Shown: one piece after another, positions 1-8,322 of the stretch
Position numbering within the stretch: the first letter of the stretch is position 1
Layout: every line of letters begins with the position of its first letter
Made by a program: the position numbers and the translations under genes
DNA from: Alteromonas hispanica
GTDB lineage: Bacteria > Pseudomonadota > Gammaproteobacteria > Enterobacterales > Alteromonadaceae
NCBI RefSeq assembly: GCF_010500915.1
Contig: NZ_JAAAWP010000003.1
Coordinates: 372,001 to 436,000, forward strand
DNA: 64,000 nt
Direction: 5' to 3'
The notes under the pieces: generated by a model
Seen by the model: the letters and a program-made list of their open reading frames with translations, nothing else
The model's database searches: none
What the model was told of the DNA's origin: nothing

Positions 1-1
1 G

Positions 2-1219
2 TTCGCTTATAAAGCGGTCAATGCCCGCGGTAAAAATGAAAATGGTGTGCTTGAAGGTGACAATGCTCGCCAGGTTCGCCAGCAGCTGCGCGAGAAAGGC
101 TTAATCCCTCTTGACGTAGAGCAGGTTGCCGAACGCGCCCAAAATAATAGCGCTGGGTTTAACTTTACGTTGTTTAAACCGCGTATCTCAGCCTCTGACC
201 TCGCGCTTCTCACTCGCCAAATGGCCACTCTTGTAGAATCTGCACTTCCTGTAGAAGAAGCACTGCTGGCTGTTGCTGAGCAATGTGAGAAGCCTCGTCA
301 GAAAAATATGATGATGGCGGTTCGCAGTAAAGTAGTTGAAGGCCATGGCTTAGCCGACGCTCTTGCGGAATTTCCGAGCGTATTCGACGACCTATATCGC
401 TCTATGGTAGCGGCAGGCGAAAAATCGGGACACTTAGACACAGTATTAAATCGCTTGGCTGATTACACTGAGCGGCGCCAGCAAACGCGTAGTCAAATTA
501 CTCAGGCACTGGTGTATCCGTCGCTAATGCTGTTCTTTGCAATGGGCATTGTTCTGCTATTGCTTACCGTAGTAGTACCCAAAATTGTGGGGCAATTCGA
601 CCACATGGGTCAGGACCTTCCCGGCATAACGCAGTTTCTTATATCACTCAGTACTTGGCTGCAAAACTACGGCCTGTTGATGCTTATCGCCATTGCGGTG
701 CTCATTGTTATCTTGCAGCGGGTTTTACAACAAAAGTTAATGAAACTGCGCTATCACAAAGCGCTTTTAAAAGTACCGCTCATTGGAAAGGTTACTAGAG
801 GCCTTAATACAGCTAGGTTTGCACGTACGCTAAGTATTCTTAGCGCCAGTGCAGTGCCGCTTTTAGAAGCCATGCGAATTTCAGGCGATGTACTTGAAAA
901 CCAGTACATAAAAAATCAAGTAGCCGATGCTGCCATTAACGTTAAAGAAGGCAGTAGCTTGCGTGCTGCACTAGATAACACAAAAATATTTCCACCCATG
1001 ATGATGCATATGATTGCGTCGGGTGAGAAGTCGGGTGAATTGCAACAAATGCTTGCCCGAGCCGCAGATAACCAAGATAGGGAATTCGAGTCGCTTATTG
1101 GTGTCTCACTGAAGGTATTTGAGCCCTTACTGATAGTCACAATGGCAGGAATAGTTTTGTTTATCGTAATGGCAATTCTGCAGCCAATTTTAGCATTGAA
1201 CAACATGGTGAATATGTAA
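2..1219 (+). CDS. gspF: Type II secretion inner-membrane platform protein GspF (5' end cut by window)
   Basis: GspF is the polytopic inner-membrane platform of the type II secretion system, which links the cytoplasmic ATPase to pseudopilus assembly. The frame is open to the first bases of the window and reads FAYKAVNARG before the first internal start-like codon (GTG at 47), so the true start lies upstream and only a few N-terminal residues are missing. Two T2SSF domains are visible, each a helical bundle followed by hydrophobic segments, with the repeated signature SGEKSG / AGEKSG. Strong membrane segments lie near 530-600, 660-720 and 1130-1200. The stop codon overlaps the gspG start by one base, which indicates translational coupling. 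Family assignment is secure; gspC, gspD and gspE would be expected just upstream, outside the window. Confidence 0.95.
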   Translation, partial: FAYKAVNARGKNENGVLEGDNARQVRQQLREKGLIPLDVEQVAERAQNNSAGFNFTLFKPRISASDLALLTRQMATLVESALPVEEALLAVAEQCEKPRQKNMMMAVRSKVVEGHGLADALAEFPSVFDDLYRSMVAAGEKSGHLDTVLNRLADYTERRQQTRSQITQALVYPSLMLFFAMGIVLLLLTVVVPKIVGQFDHMGQDLPGITQFLISLSTWLQNYGLLMLIAIAVLIVILQRVLQQKLMKLRYHKALLKVPLIGKVTRGLNTARFARTLSILSASAVPLLEAMRISGDVLENQYIKNQVADAAINVKEGSSLRAALDNTKIFPPMMMHMIASGEKSGELQQMLARAADNQDREFESLIGVSLKVFEPLLIVTMAGIVLFIVMAILQPILALNNMVNM

Positions 1220-1656
1220 TGAAATCTTTAAAACGTAGTTCTGGATTCAGTTTAATTGAAGTAATGGTAGTGCTGTTGATTATCGGCATTATGGCATCAA
1301 TGGTTGCGCCTCAAATATTGGGCAACCAAGAAGAGGCACAGCTTAAGAAAGCGGCCGTAGATATTCAGCAAATGGAGAGTGCGCTGGAAATGTATAAGCT
1401 TCGCAATAACCGTTTTCCTACAACTGAACAAGGTCTTGATGCCTTAGTAACAGCACCGACGGTGGATCCGATTCCTCGTAATTATCCAGAAGGCGGGTTT
1501 ATAAAACGCTTACCTGAAGATCCTTGGGGCAACCCCTATGCGCTAATAAGCCCAGGAGAACTTGGTGTGGTGGACATATTCTCTAACGGCCCAGATGGTG
1601 AACCAGGTACCGACGACGACATCGGCAACTGGAATATCAACGAATATCTTAACTAA
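1219..1656 (+). CDS. gspG: Type II secretion major pseudopilin GspG
   Basis: GspG is the major subunit of the periplasmic pseudopilus that pushes substrates through the secretin. At 145 residues it has the family's usual length. The class III prepilin leader ends in SSG followed by FSLIEVMVVLLIIG, so the prepilin peptidase GspO would cut after Gly9 and methylate Phe, and Glu at +5 is present. The C-terminal part carries the acidic segment GEPGTDDDIGNW, which corresponds to the calcium site conserved in GspG proteins. The start codon overlaps the gspF stop. Nothing looks unusual. Confidence 0.96.
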   Translation: MKSLKRSSGFSLIEVMVVLLIIGIMASMVAPQILGNQEEAQLKKAAVDIQQMESALEMYKLRNNRFPTTEQGLDALVTAPTVDPIPRNYPEGGFIKRLPEDPWGNPYALISPGELGVVDIFSNGPDGEPGTDDDIGNWNINEYLN

Positions 1657-1663
1657 GTACGTT

Positions 1664-2290
1664 ATGTATCATAGTGGCAATACTCATTTAAGAACGAAGG
1701 GCTTCACTCTATTAGAAGTCATGTTGGTATTGCTACTTATGGGTCTTGCTGCTGGCTACGTTATGTTTAACGCTTTCGGTGCCAGCAAGTCAGACTTACT
1801 AAAGAGCCAAGCACAACGGCTACAAGTTATCGTAGATATGGCAAGCGACTTTGCCGTGCTTAATCAGCAGCAACTTGGTGTGCGTGTTGAGCAGGACGAC
1901 AGCGAATATTACTTCGTTTATCTAGACGATAACGATGAATGGCAGCGTATTGAAGATGAGAAGGTATATGGTGAGCACACCCTACCCGAGCCTTTCACGC
2001 TCACTCTCAATTTAGATGATTTACCTTGGGTGGTTGAAGACAGACTATTCGACAGAGAATTGTTCGACGAAACCTTAAGCGTGTCTGAAGACGGCGTAGA
2101 AATTGGTAGCGAAGAAGATAAAAAGCTACCTCCACCGCAAATATTAATTATGTCGAGCGGCGAAATAACGCCCTTTACGCTGTCGTTCAATTACGACGGT
2201 GACGAAGGTGATGACCCGGTTTATTTTAGTCTTCAAAATAAAGACTTACCGCCGCTCTTTCTTGAGGGACCATTGGAGCGACCACTATGA
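1664..2290 (+). CDS. gspH: Type II secretion minor pseudopilin GspH
   Basis: GspH is a minor pseudopilin of the T2SS. The open frame extends upstream to 1562 but overlaps gspG there; the ATG at 1664, eight bases after the gspG stop, gives MYHSGNTHLRTKG followed by the prepilin motif FTLLEVMLVLLLMGLAAG, so it was chosen (208 residues). The cleavage Gly and the +5 Glu are present. The downstream part is acidic and matches the variable beta-sheet domain of GspH/FimT-like proteins only in outline. The ribosome binding site is weak, which fits coupling to gspG. It overlaps gspI by four bases. Confidence 0.88.
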   Translation: MYHSGNTHLRTKGFTLLEVMLVLLLMGLAAGYVMFNAFGASKSDLLKSQAQRLQVIVDMASDFAVLNQQQLGVRVEQDDSEYYFVYLDDNDEWQRIEDEKVYGEHTLPEPFTLTLNLDDLPWVVEDRLFDRELFDETLSVSEDGVEIGSEEDKKLPPPQILIMSSGEITPFTLSFNYDGDEGDDPVYFSLQNKDLPPLFLEGPLERPL

Positions 2291-2685
2291 CTTTGTCGCT
2301 ACATTCTTTACGCCGCAAGCAACAAGGCCTTACGCTTCTTGAGGTTATGGTTGCCCTGCTAATTTTTGCACTCACCGGCACTGCTATATTAAAAGCCGCT
2401 GGCGATCACTTATCTAGCGTAGGTCAAATTGAATCGGTTACCTTTGCGAACTGGGTTGCTAGCAATCGTTTAAATCAGCTACAACTTGAAACTACATGGC
2501 CGCCTAAAAACAATTTAAAAGGCTCTATGGAAATGGCCGACAGAACTTGGTTTTGGCAACAAAAAGTAACCAAGACTAACGATGCCGACCTTCGCTCGGT
2601 AACAATCTCTGTGGGCGAAGACCAAAATTACGCAAGTAGTGTGACCTCTGTCACTACCTTCGTCGCCAAACCAACGAAGAGTTAA
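2287..2685 (+). CDS. gspI: Type II secretion minor pseudopilin GspI
   Basis: GspI initiates the pseudopilus tip complex together with GspJ and GspK. At 132 residues the length is typical. The leader ends in RRKQQG followed by LTLLEVMVALLIFALTG, giving a canonical prepilin peptidase site with Glu at +5. The following segment, with an N-W-V-A-x-N-R-L-N pattern (about residues 55-62), is characteristic of GspI. The ATG lies inside the last codons of gspH (ATGA-type overlap), so translation is coupled. Confidence 0.93.
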   Translation: MTLSLHSLRRKQQGLTLLEVMVALLIFALTGTAILKAAGDHLSSVGQIESVTFANWVASNRLNQLQLETTWPPKNNLKGSMEMADRTWFWQQKVTKTNDADLRSVTISVGEDQNYASSVTSVTTFVAKPTKS

Positions 2686-2689
2686 TACG

Positions 2690-3316
2690 ATGCAGCGCGG
2701 TTTCACACTCATTGAAATACTTGTCGCTATGGCGATTTTTACGCTTATTGGCTTGGCCTCTACCGGCTTACTGACCACCGTTATAGATAGCAATACGCTG
2801 TCACAAGAACGTTTTGAAAAGCTTCAGCTACTGCAGCGCGCTATGGTGACCATTGAGCGAGATATTCAGCAAGCGGTATCTCGTTCGGTTCGGGTAGAAG
2901 GAGAGAAGCGTGAAATTGTTATGGCGGGGGGAGAAGTCGAGGGAAGTGACGATGATGGCATAGGCTTTGTGCGCGGAGGCTGGCATAACCCTCAACTTAT
3001 GTTACCAAGAAGCACACTCCAATATGTAGCTTACAGACTTCGCGACAACCAGCTTGAGCGTCTGTACAGTAACTATGTTGATAACGTTATTGGTTACGAG
3101 CCCAAAGTGCGTGTGCTGCTAGATGAAATAGAAAGCTTTAAGGTTGAGTTCTTAGCTGGCAACAATAGTTCATCCACGGTTGAAGAAGATGACGACATAA
3201 AATGGAGCGAAAGTTATCAGGGCAAGGTACTGCCTCGTGCTGTGGCCATTGAGTTTGTGAGTAAAGACTTTGGCTTGTTACGCCGCGAGTTTACCTTGAT
3301 ATCGGGTAACTCGTAA
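2690..3316 (+). CDS. gspJ: Type II secretion minor pseudopilin GspJ
   Basis: GspJ is a minor pseudopilin of the tip complex. The 208-residue product starts MQRG followed by FTLIEILVAMAIFTLIGLA, a very short leader with the expected Gly/Phe cleavage site and +5 Glu. Downstream, RAMVTIERDIQQAVSRSVR is typical of the family, which carries a conserved acidic-arginine helix after the hydrophobic stem. Four bases separate it from gspI, and its stop overlaps the gspK start by one base. Confidence 0.93.
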   Translation: MQRGFTLIEILVAMAIFTLIGLASTGLLTTVIDSNTLSQERFEKLQLLQRAMVTIERDIQQAVSRSVRVEGEKREIVMAGGEVEGSDDDGIGFVRGGWHNPQLMLPRSTLQYVAYRLRDNQLERLYSNYVDNVIGYEPKVRVLLDEIESFKVEFLAGNNSSSTVEEDDDIKWSESYQGKVLPRAVAIEFVSKDFGLLRREFTLISGNS

Positions 3317-4326
3317 TGAGACGTTCTGTGCCTCAATCACCCGCCAATCAGAAGGGCGTTGCCCTGATGATTGTACTGATGATAGTAGCCCTTGTTGCGG
3401 TACTTGCCACTGAGATGGGCACTAGGCTGCAACTTCAGGTGCAGCGAACCATGAATCTAAAAGATAACAATCAGGCTTACTGGTATGCCATGGGGGCTGA
3501 GGCGTTTGCGAGAAAATCAATTAAAACGCTGATTGAAGAAACGCCAGAAAAAATATCTCTAGATCAGCCTTGGGCACAAGAATTCGCTTACCCTTTAGAT
3601 GGTGGTGGACTAACCGCTAACTTAAAAGACTTACGGGCGTGCTTTAATCTTAATGCTATTGCTTCTGGCGCAACTAGTGCTGGCTCAAATAATTCAGGCA
3701 ACACAACAGAAGCGATGGATGCCTTTAGCAATATGCTACTGGCCTTGGGTATCGACGGTTTAGATTCCTATACCGCAGAGACGCTTAGAGACAGTCTTGC
3801 CGACTGGGTAGACGAGGACGATAACCAGCGGCCCTATGGCGCTGAAGACAGTGAATACGAATCTCGGGAGTATCCTTATTTAGCGGCAAACGGACCTATT
3901 GCGTCTATCAGCGAATTGCGCATTATTAACGGCGCATCGCCTCAGTGGCTAAACAACGTTCTTTCGCTGGTGTGTGTCATACCGGATAACGTAGAGCTAA
4001 AAGTGAACGTTAATACCCTTGATGATGACAAAGCTCCTTTGCTAGCGGGATTAACCGGGCTAGATTTACAACAAGCTACCAGCTTATTGTCTAGCAGACC
4101 GCAAGACGGCTGGGACGAAGTGGAAGACTTCTTAAACGAACCATCTATTCAGGCACTAAGCCTATCAAATACCCGAAGGGACTGGTTTACGGTTAAATCA
4201 GAATACTTTATTTTGCATACAAAAACTCAATACAATAAAGCAACATTTAAGCTTTCCACCGTGTTTCAAGCAAGCACAGATAGTGGCGTTACTATATTGA
4301 AGCGCGAGTTCGGAGGAACACAATAA
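3316..4326 (+). CDS. gspK: Type II secretion minor pseudopilin GspK
   Basis: GspK caps the pseudopilus tip. At 336 residues it is the largest pseudopilin, as usual. The leader reads NQKG followed by VALMIVLMIVALVAVLATEMG; as in other GspK proteins the +5 Glu is absent. The large globular domain includes the segment with DWVDEDDNQRP, matching the calcium-binding acidic region of the family, followed by helix-hairpin-helix-like parts such as LTGLDLQQATSLLSSRPQDG. One-base overlaps at both ends place it firmly in the operon. Confidence 0.94.
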   Translation: MRRSVPQSPANQKGVALMIVLMIVALVAVLATEMGTRLQLQVQRTMNLKDNNQAYWYAMGAEAFARKSIKTLIEETPEKISLDQPWAQEFAYPLDGGGLTANLKDLRACFNLNAIASGATSAGSNNSGNTTEAMDAFSNMLLALGIDGLDSYTAETLRDSLADWVDEDDNQRPYGAEDSEYESREYPYLAANGPIASISELRIINGASPQWLNNVLSLVCVIPDNVELKVNVNTLDDDKAPLLAGLTGLDLQQATSLLSSRPQDGWDEVEDFLNEPSIQALSLSNTRRDWFTVKSEYFILHTKTQYNKATFKLSTVFQASTDSGVTILKREFGGTQ

Positions 4327-5525
4327 TGGAACAACTACTGGTACGGTTGGGCGCAAACAAAAGCGACCCGGTAAGCTGGCTGGTTTACTCAACCACAGAT
4401 GACGACATCATTGCATCTGGCGAGTTAGAGAATGCTGATGCACTGTCGACGCTTAATGAGCGTACGGGACAGCGAACAGTAATTGCGCTAGCCCCTAGCA
4501 GCGAGATCTTGCTGAAGTGGGTAACCTTGCCTCCGCGCGCTGGAAGAAAGGTGATTGCAGCACTTCCTTTTATGTTAGAAGAAGAGCTAGCCACGGATAT
4601 CAGTCAGCAGTTCTTTGCCTTGGGCCCTAAAATAGGCAATGAACAGGCAGTGGCGGTTGTAAGTCACGAAAAACTCCAGCAGTGGCAGCAGTGGCTTGGA
4701 GAAGCTGAGCTGTTTTGTGACACCATTATTCCAGATGTGCTTGCCGTTCCCCATACCGAAGACGGTTGGTCAGTACTTACTTTAAGCGAACAACTGCTAG
4801 TAAGACAAGATAACTTTAAAGGTATTCAAGGAGAACAAGAGTGGCTGTTGCCTACCCTTGCTCACTTTACCTCGCAGCATGAAACACCGGTAAAGGTGAC
4901 TAATTTTGCGGGTATCGATCTTTCAAACCTGCCTAATATTGAAGAAACAGAAACGCCGCTAGAGCTTCCTATGCAGGTACTTGCTAAGGAGGCTATGACG
5001 ACAAGCTTTAATTTGTGTCAGGGTGAATACAGAATTAAACGCAAGCGCAGCAGCGCTTTATCTCAATGGCGAGTTGCTGCAGTGCTTGCTGTGCTTGTGC
5101 TGTGTACCAGCCTAATTGATAAAACAGTTTCGCTGTATCAGTTAAAATCTCAAAACGAGGCCTTGCGAACTCAAATTAGCGACACTGTAAAACGCGGCTT
5201 CCCTAATATTGGCGCTTATCGCGACGTTCGCCGCAAACTGCAAAGCGAAATGGCTAAGCTAGAACAAAGCGGCGGCAATGCCTCTATGTTAGTGATGCTC
5301 GACCAACTCTCTCCAGCTTTTTCAGCAACGGGCGTTAAACCTCAAACTCTTAGGTTTGACGCTAGCCGCACAGAAATTCGTATTCAGGCAGAGGGTAAAA
5401 GTTTTGAGGCACTCGAAAAATTCAAAAAATCTGTAGAACAAGCTGGCTTTTTGGTTGAGCAAGGTGCAATTAATAATCGCGATAGCGGTGTAATAGGCAC
5501 AGTTTCTATTAGGAGTACATCATGA
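4326..5525 (+). CDS. gspL: Type II secretion assembly protein GspL
   Basis: GspL is a bitopic inner-membrane protein that recruits the ATPase GspE and partners with GspM. The 399-residue product has an actin-like cytoplasmic domain (about residues 1-235, including the LPPRAGRKVIAALPFMLEE segment typical of GspL), one transmembrane helix near residues 248-264 (WRVAAVLAVLVLCTSLI), and a periplasmic ferredoxin-like domain. The start overlaps the gspK stop by one base and the end overlaps gspM by four bases. Confidence 0.94.
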   Translation: MEQLLVRLGANKSDPVSWLVYSTTDDDIIASGELENADALSTLNERTGQRTVIALAPSSEILLKWVTLPPRAGRKVIAALPFMLEEELATDISQQFFALGPKIGNEQAVAVVSHEKLQQWQQWLGEAELFCDTIIPDVLAVPHTEDGWSVLTLSEQLLVRQDNFKGIQGEQEWLLPTLAHFTSQHETPVKVTNFAGIDLSNLPNIEETETPLELPMQVLAKEAMTTSFNLCQGEYRIKRKRSSALSQWRVAAVLAVLVLCTSLIDKTVSLYQLKSQNEALRTQISDTVKRGFPNIGAYRDVRRKLQSEMAKLEQSGGNASMLVMLDQLSPAFSATGVKPQTLRFDASRTEIRIQAEGKSFEALEKFKKSVEQAGFLVEQGAINNRDSGVIGTVSIRSTS

Positions 5526-6001
5526 ACGCGTTATTAGAAAGATACAAAGCGCTCACAGAACGCGAGCAAAAACTGGTTATCTTGTCTGGTGTTTTCATTG
5601 TTATCGCTCTGTTTTATTTTGCTATCTGGTCTCCGCTTAATAATGCGCTGGCCCAGCAGCAAAAGTTGCTCGACAACCAACAATCGCTGCTTGTGTGGGT
5701 AAAAGACAGTGCAGCGCGTGCCCAACAGCTTCGCAGAGTTTCTGGTTCAGAAAAGAACTTTTCAGGCTCATTGCCGCAAGCAGTAAATCGCACTACTGCC
5801 AAGCACGACATTGCCATTTCCCGAATGCAGCCGCAAAATGACGAGCTTCAAATTTGGGTTGATCAAGCCCCCTTTAATGATGTGCTGGAATGGCTAAAGT
5901 CTATGGAAAACATGGGGGTAGTGATTTTACAAGCTGATATCACAACGGCCGATGCCGAAGGGTTTATCAAAATTCGCCGATTACGATTAGGTAAAGCATG
6001 A
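5522..6001 (+). CDS. gspM: Type II secretion assembly protein GspM
   Basis: GspM pairs with GspL in the inner-membrane assembly platform. The 159-residue product begins with a short cytoplasmic segment rich in charged residues, then a transmembrane helix at about residues 19-35 (LVILSGVFIVIALFYFA), a coiled-coil stretch and a periplasmic ferredoxin-like domain. Position directly after gspL with a four-base overlap (ATGA) supports the call. It overlaps gspN by four bases as well. Confidence 0.93.
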   Translation: MNALLERYKALTEREQKLVILSGVFIVIALFYFAIWSPLNNALAQQQKLLDNQQSLLVWVKDSAARAQQLRRVSGSEKNFSGSLPQAVNRTTAKHDIAISRMQPQNDELQIWVDQAPFNDVLEWLKSMENMGVVILQADITTADAEGFIKIRRLRLGKA

Positions 6002-6753
6002 AGTCAAAAATAAGCTGGGTATTAGGTGGAATAGTTGCATTTTTATTGTTCGCTATTGCTTATATGCCCGCAGTTCACGTTATTGGACGCGTTACATTAC
6101 CGCAAAATGTTTCTATTGAAGGGGTTAGTGGAACCTTATTTTCAGGTAAAGCACAAACAGTGGTGGTTAATGGTCTACCCATTAACAGCTTTAGATGGGA
6201 CCTTAACCCGCTCTATATGCTAATTGGGCAAGTTAATCTGGATGTGAAAGCTGGCAACGTTCGCGATAAAAACGAGATAGCGTTTACAGGCCCCATCACC
6301 ACTGGCTTGTTTAGCCAAAAAACCGTGAGCACCGAGGCGTTTACGCTTTATTTGCCCGTTGACAGAGTGCTGGCGCAAGTTCAACTTCCTTTACCTGTAA
6401 ATGCTGGAGGACGCTTTAAAGTTGAGCTTGACGAACTCCATTACGGGCCAAGCTGTCGCTCTTTGTCTGGCACAGGAGATTGGCTTAACGCCACAGTAGC
6501 GGGAACCAAAGGCCCTATCGACTTTGGTACATACTCAGCTAAGCTGCGCTGTGAAGGCGAAGATATCGGCATTACCGTGAGTGAACCAAACATGCTGGGA
6601 TTGTCTATCAACGCTACCGTTGCGGCAAACATGAAGCAATTTCAGGTATCAGGCAAATTTAAGCCCGACGACAGCTTACCAAACGAAGTGCACCAGGCTG
6701 CCCGTCTTTTTGGACAGCCCGACGCAGATGGCTATACCCGTATAAAGCTGTAA
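5998..6753 (+). CDS. gspN: Type II secretion protein GspN
   Basis: GspN is an accessory T2SS protein found only in some systems; its exact role is not settled. The 251-residue product has an N-terminal membrane anchor (WVLGGIVAFLLFAIAYMPAV) and a predicted beta-rich periplasmic body. Within it, the segments VSIEGVSGTLFSGKA and INSFRWDLNPL match the usual start of the family. Two cysteines lie around residues 153 and 182. It ends the gsp operon: the next gene starts 38 bases later with its own ribosome binding site. Function is inferred from family and position. Confidence 0.9.
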   Translation: MKSKISWVLGGIVAFLLFAIAYMPAVHVIGRVTLPQNVSIEGVSGTLFSGKAQTVVVNGLPINSFRWDLNPLYMLIGQVNLDVKAGNVRDKNEIAFTGPITTGLFSQKTVSTEAFTLYLPVDRVLAQVQLPLPVNAGGRFKVELDELHYGPSCRSLSGTGDWLNATVAGTKGPIDFGTYSAKLRCEGEDIGITVSEPNMLGLSINATVAANMKQFQVSGKFKPDDSLPNEVHQAARLFGQPDADGYTRIKL

Positions 6754-6791
6754 TTTTTTGACTGTAAATAATAAGGACAAGGGACTGTAAT

Positions 6792-8218
6792 ATGAATAAA
6801 GCGTTTATTGTTGGAGCCGGTGTAACTCTCGCGGGGTTATTAATAGCACCCACATTTGTGGGCAATAGCGTAGAATCGCAAACTCGTTCCGCGATAGAAA
6901 AAATAGACGACCATCCGCTCTATTCAGCGAGTGTACTTTCCTATGACAAGGGCTGGTTTTCTAGCACTGCTACCATTGAACTCTCTCTAGAAATCGACAC
7001 TTTGCTAGCCGCACAGCAGATAGACCCTGCGGAACAAGACACTCCAGATAAGCCTGTTGTTATTGCTAAAGTAAACGCATTTCACGGCCCCGTTTATTTT
7101 GGCGACGGCGTGGGCATTGCAAAAGTAAAATACAATGCGAGTGTTGATGGAAACATACTTCGCGGATATGTTACTTGGCAAGAAAATCAGCCGTTTTATT
7201 ATAATGAAGGGAAAGTAGGCCTGTTTAACGGCCTGAGTTATACCGATACTATTCCCGCGTTAAAAGCGCTTGAAAATGACGGCGACATAGAATTCGTATT
7301 TTCTGGTTTTAACGGAGAAGCAAGCGACGAAGGTGGCGCAACTCGCTACATTGGCAGTAGTAAATCTGTTGAGATTAGTGGAGCGGGTTTCTCATTAGGC
7401 ATGTTAAATACTGCTGTTGATATGACCTATCACGGTGACTTTATGGCAGCGATAAGTGGAAAGCTTTTCGAATCAGATGCCGCCCTGACCGCAGAGCAAA
7501 TAGAGTTCTCAGACAGTACAGACACGAATGTCATTATTGATGCTTTGCGTATGATCACTACTACCGACATAGATGAACAAGCTAACACTGCAGATATTTA
7601 TCTTGAATATGCCGTTGATGACATCAAAGGCGCGGCCCAAGAGGCTTCTGACATTGCAATTGTATTGCAGTAAACAATCTCGATATAGATTTCATTGAAG
7701 CTTATCAAGAATTTAGCAATGCATCGTTGATGGTTCCAAGCGAAGATTTGCCTGAAAAGCTTCAGGTGTTTATCAAAGATAATTTATTGCAGCAGCTGCA
7801 AACAGAGCCCGAGATTAATATTAAAAAGCTAGCTATGACGCTTCCAGAAGGGAGTATTAAGGGTACAGCAAACTCGAAGTTGACCGGCATAACCTCACTG
7901 CCTGAAACCATGGAAGATGTTGCTTATTGGGTATCTCATCTATTAATGGATGCACAAATTAGCGCCGACAAAGCGTTCGTTGAAAGCATGGCTTCAGGGT
8001 ACATGGTAGCTGAGCTTGCTGCAAACCCGCAAACCCAAGGTATGACTGCCGATGAGCTTAAGAGTGCAGCGGATCAGCAGGTACCAATGGTGCTTGATTC
8101 ATTCGTTCAACAGGGCCTTTTAAAGGAAACCGAACAGGGCTTTGAAACATCATTTGCATTGAAAGACGGAACAGCAACCATAAATGGCACCGAGGTACCT
8201 CTCCCATTTGCCCAATAG
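6792..8218 (+). pseudogene. DUF945 (YdgA-like) gene split by a frameshift near 7653-7671
   Basis: Two open frames together make one DUF945-type protein of about 475 residues, a usual family length. The first frame (6792-7673) starts after AAGGACAAGGGA, has an N-terminal membrane segment (FIVGAGVTLAGLLIAPTFVG) and stops after SDIAIVLQ. The second (open from about 7655, first start-like codons TTG 7727 and ATG 7730) continues without interruption as NNLDIDFIEAYQEFSN, the expected next part of the family. The hexamer ATTGCA occurs at 7653 and again 11 bases later at 7664. Removing 11 bases between the copies joins the frames as SDIAVNNLDID, so an 11-bp slippage insertion explains the break. DUF945 proteins are exported or membrane-anchored proteins of unclear function. 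A sequencing error cannot be excluded. Confidence 0.8.
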
Positions 8219-8240
8219 TGGCCAGTAAAATTAAATAATA

Positions 8241-8264
8241 GGGGCACATCTCGATCTGTGCCCC
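8241..8264. terminator. Hairpin between the DUF945 gene and the convergent adhesin gene
   Basis: GGGGCACA at 8241-8248 pairs perfectly with TGTGCCCC at 8257-8264 around an 8-base loop. On the minus strand the hairpin is followed by a T-rich run (tattatttaatttt), so it best fits an intrinsic terminator for the giant adhesin gene. On the + strand there is no T tract. Confidence 0.6.
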
Positions 8265-8322
8265 AGTAAATCGTCAGCATCAAACGCCCTATGATAGAAC
8301 AATGCGCTTCACGGTGACTTAA

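Noticed and set aside
1562..1663. Upstream extension of the gspH frame
   Set aside because: It overlaps gspG and would place 34 residues before the prepilin leader; the ATG at 1664 fits the family.
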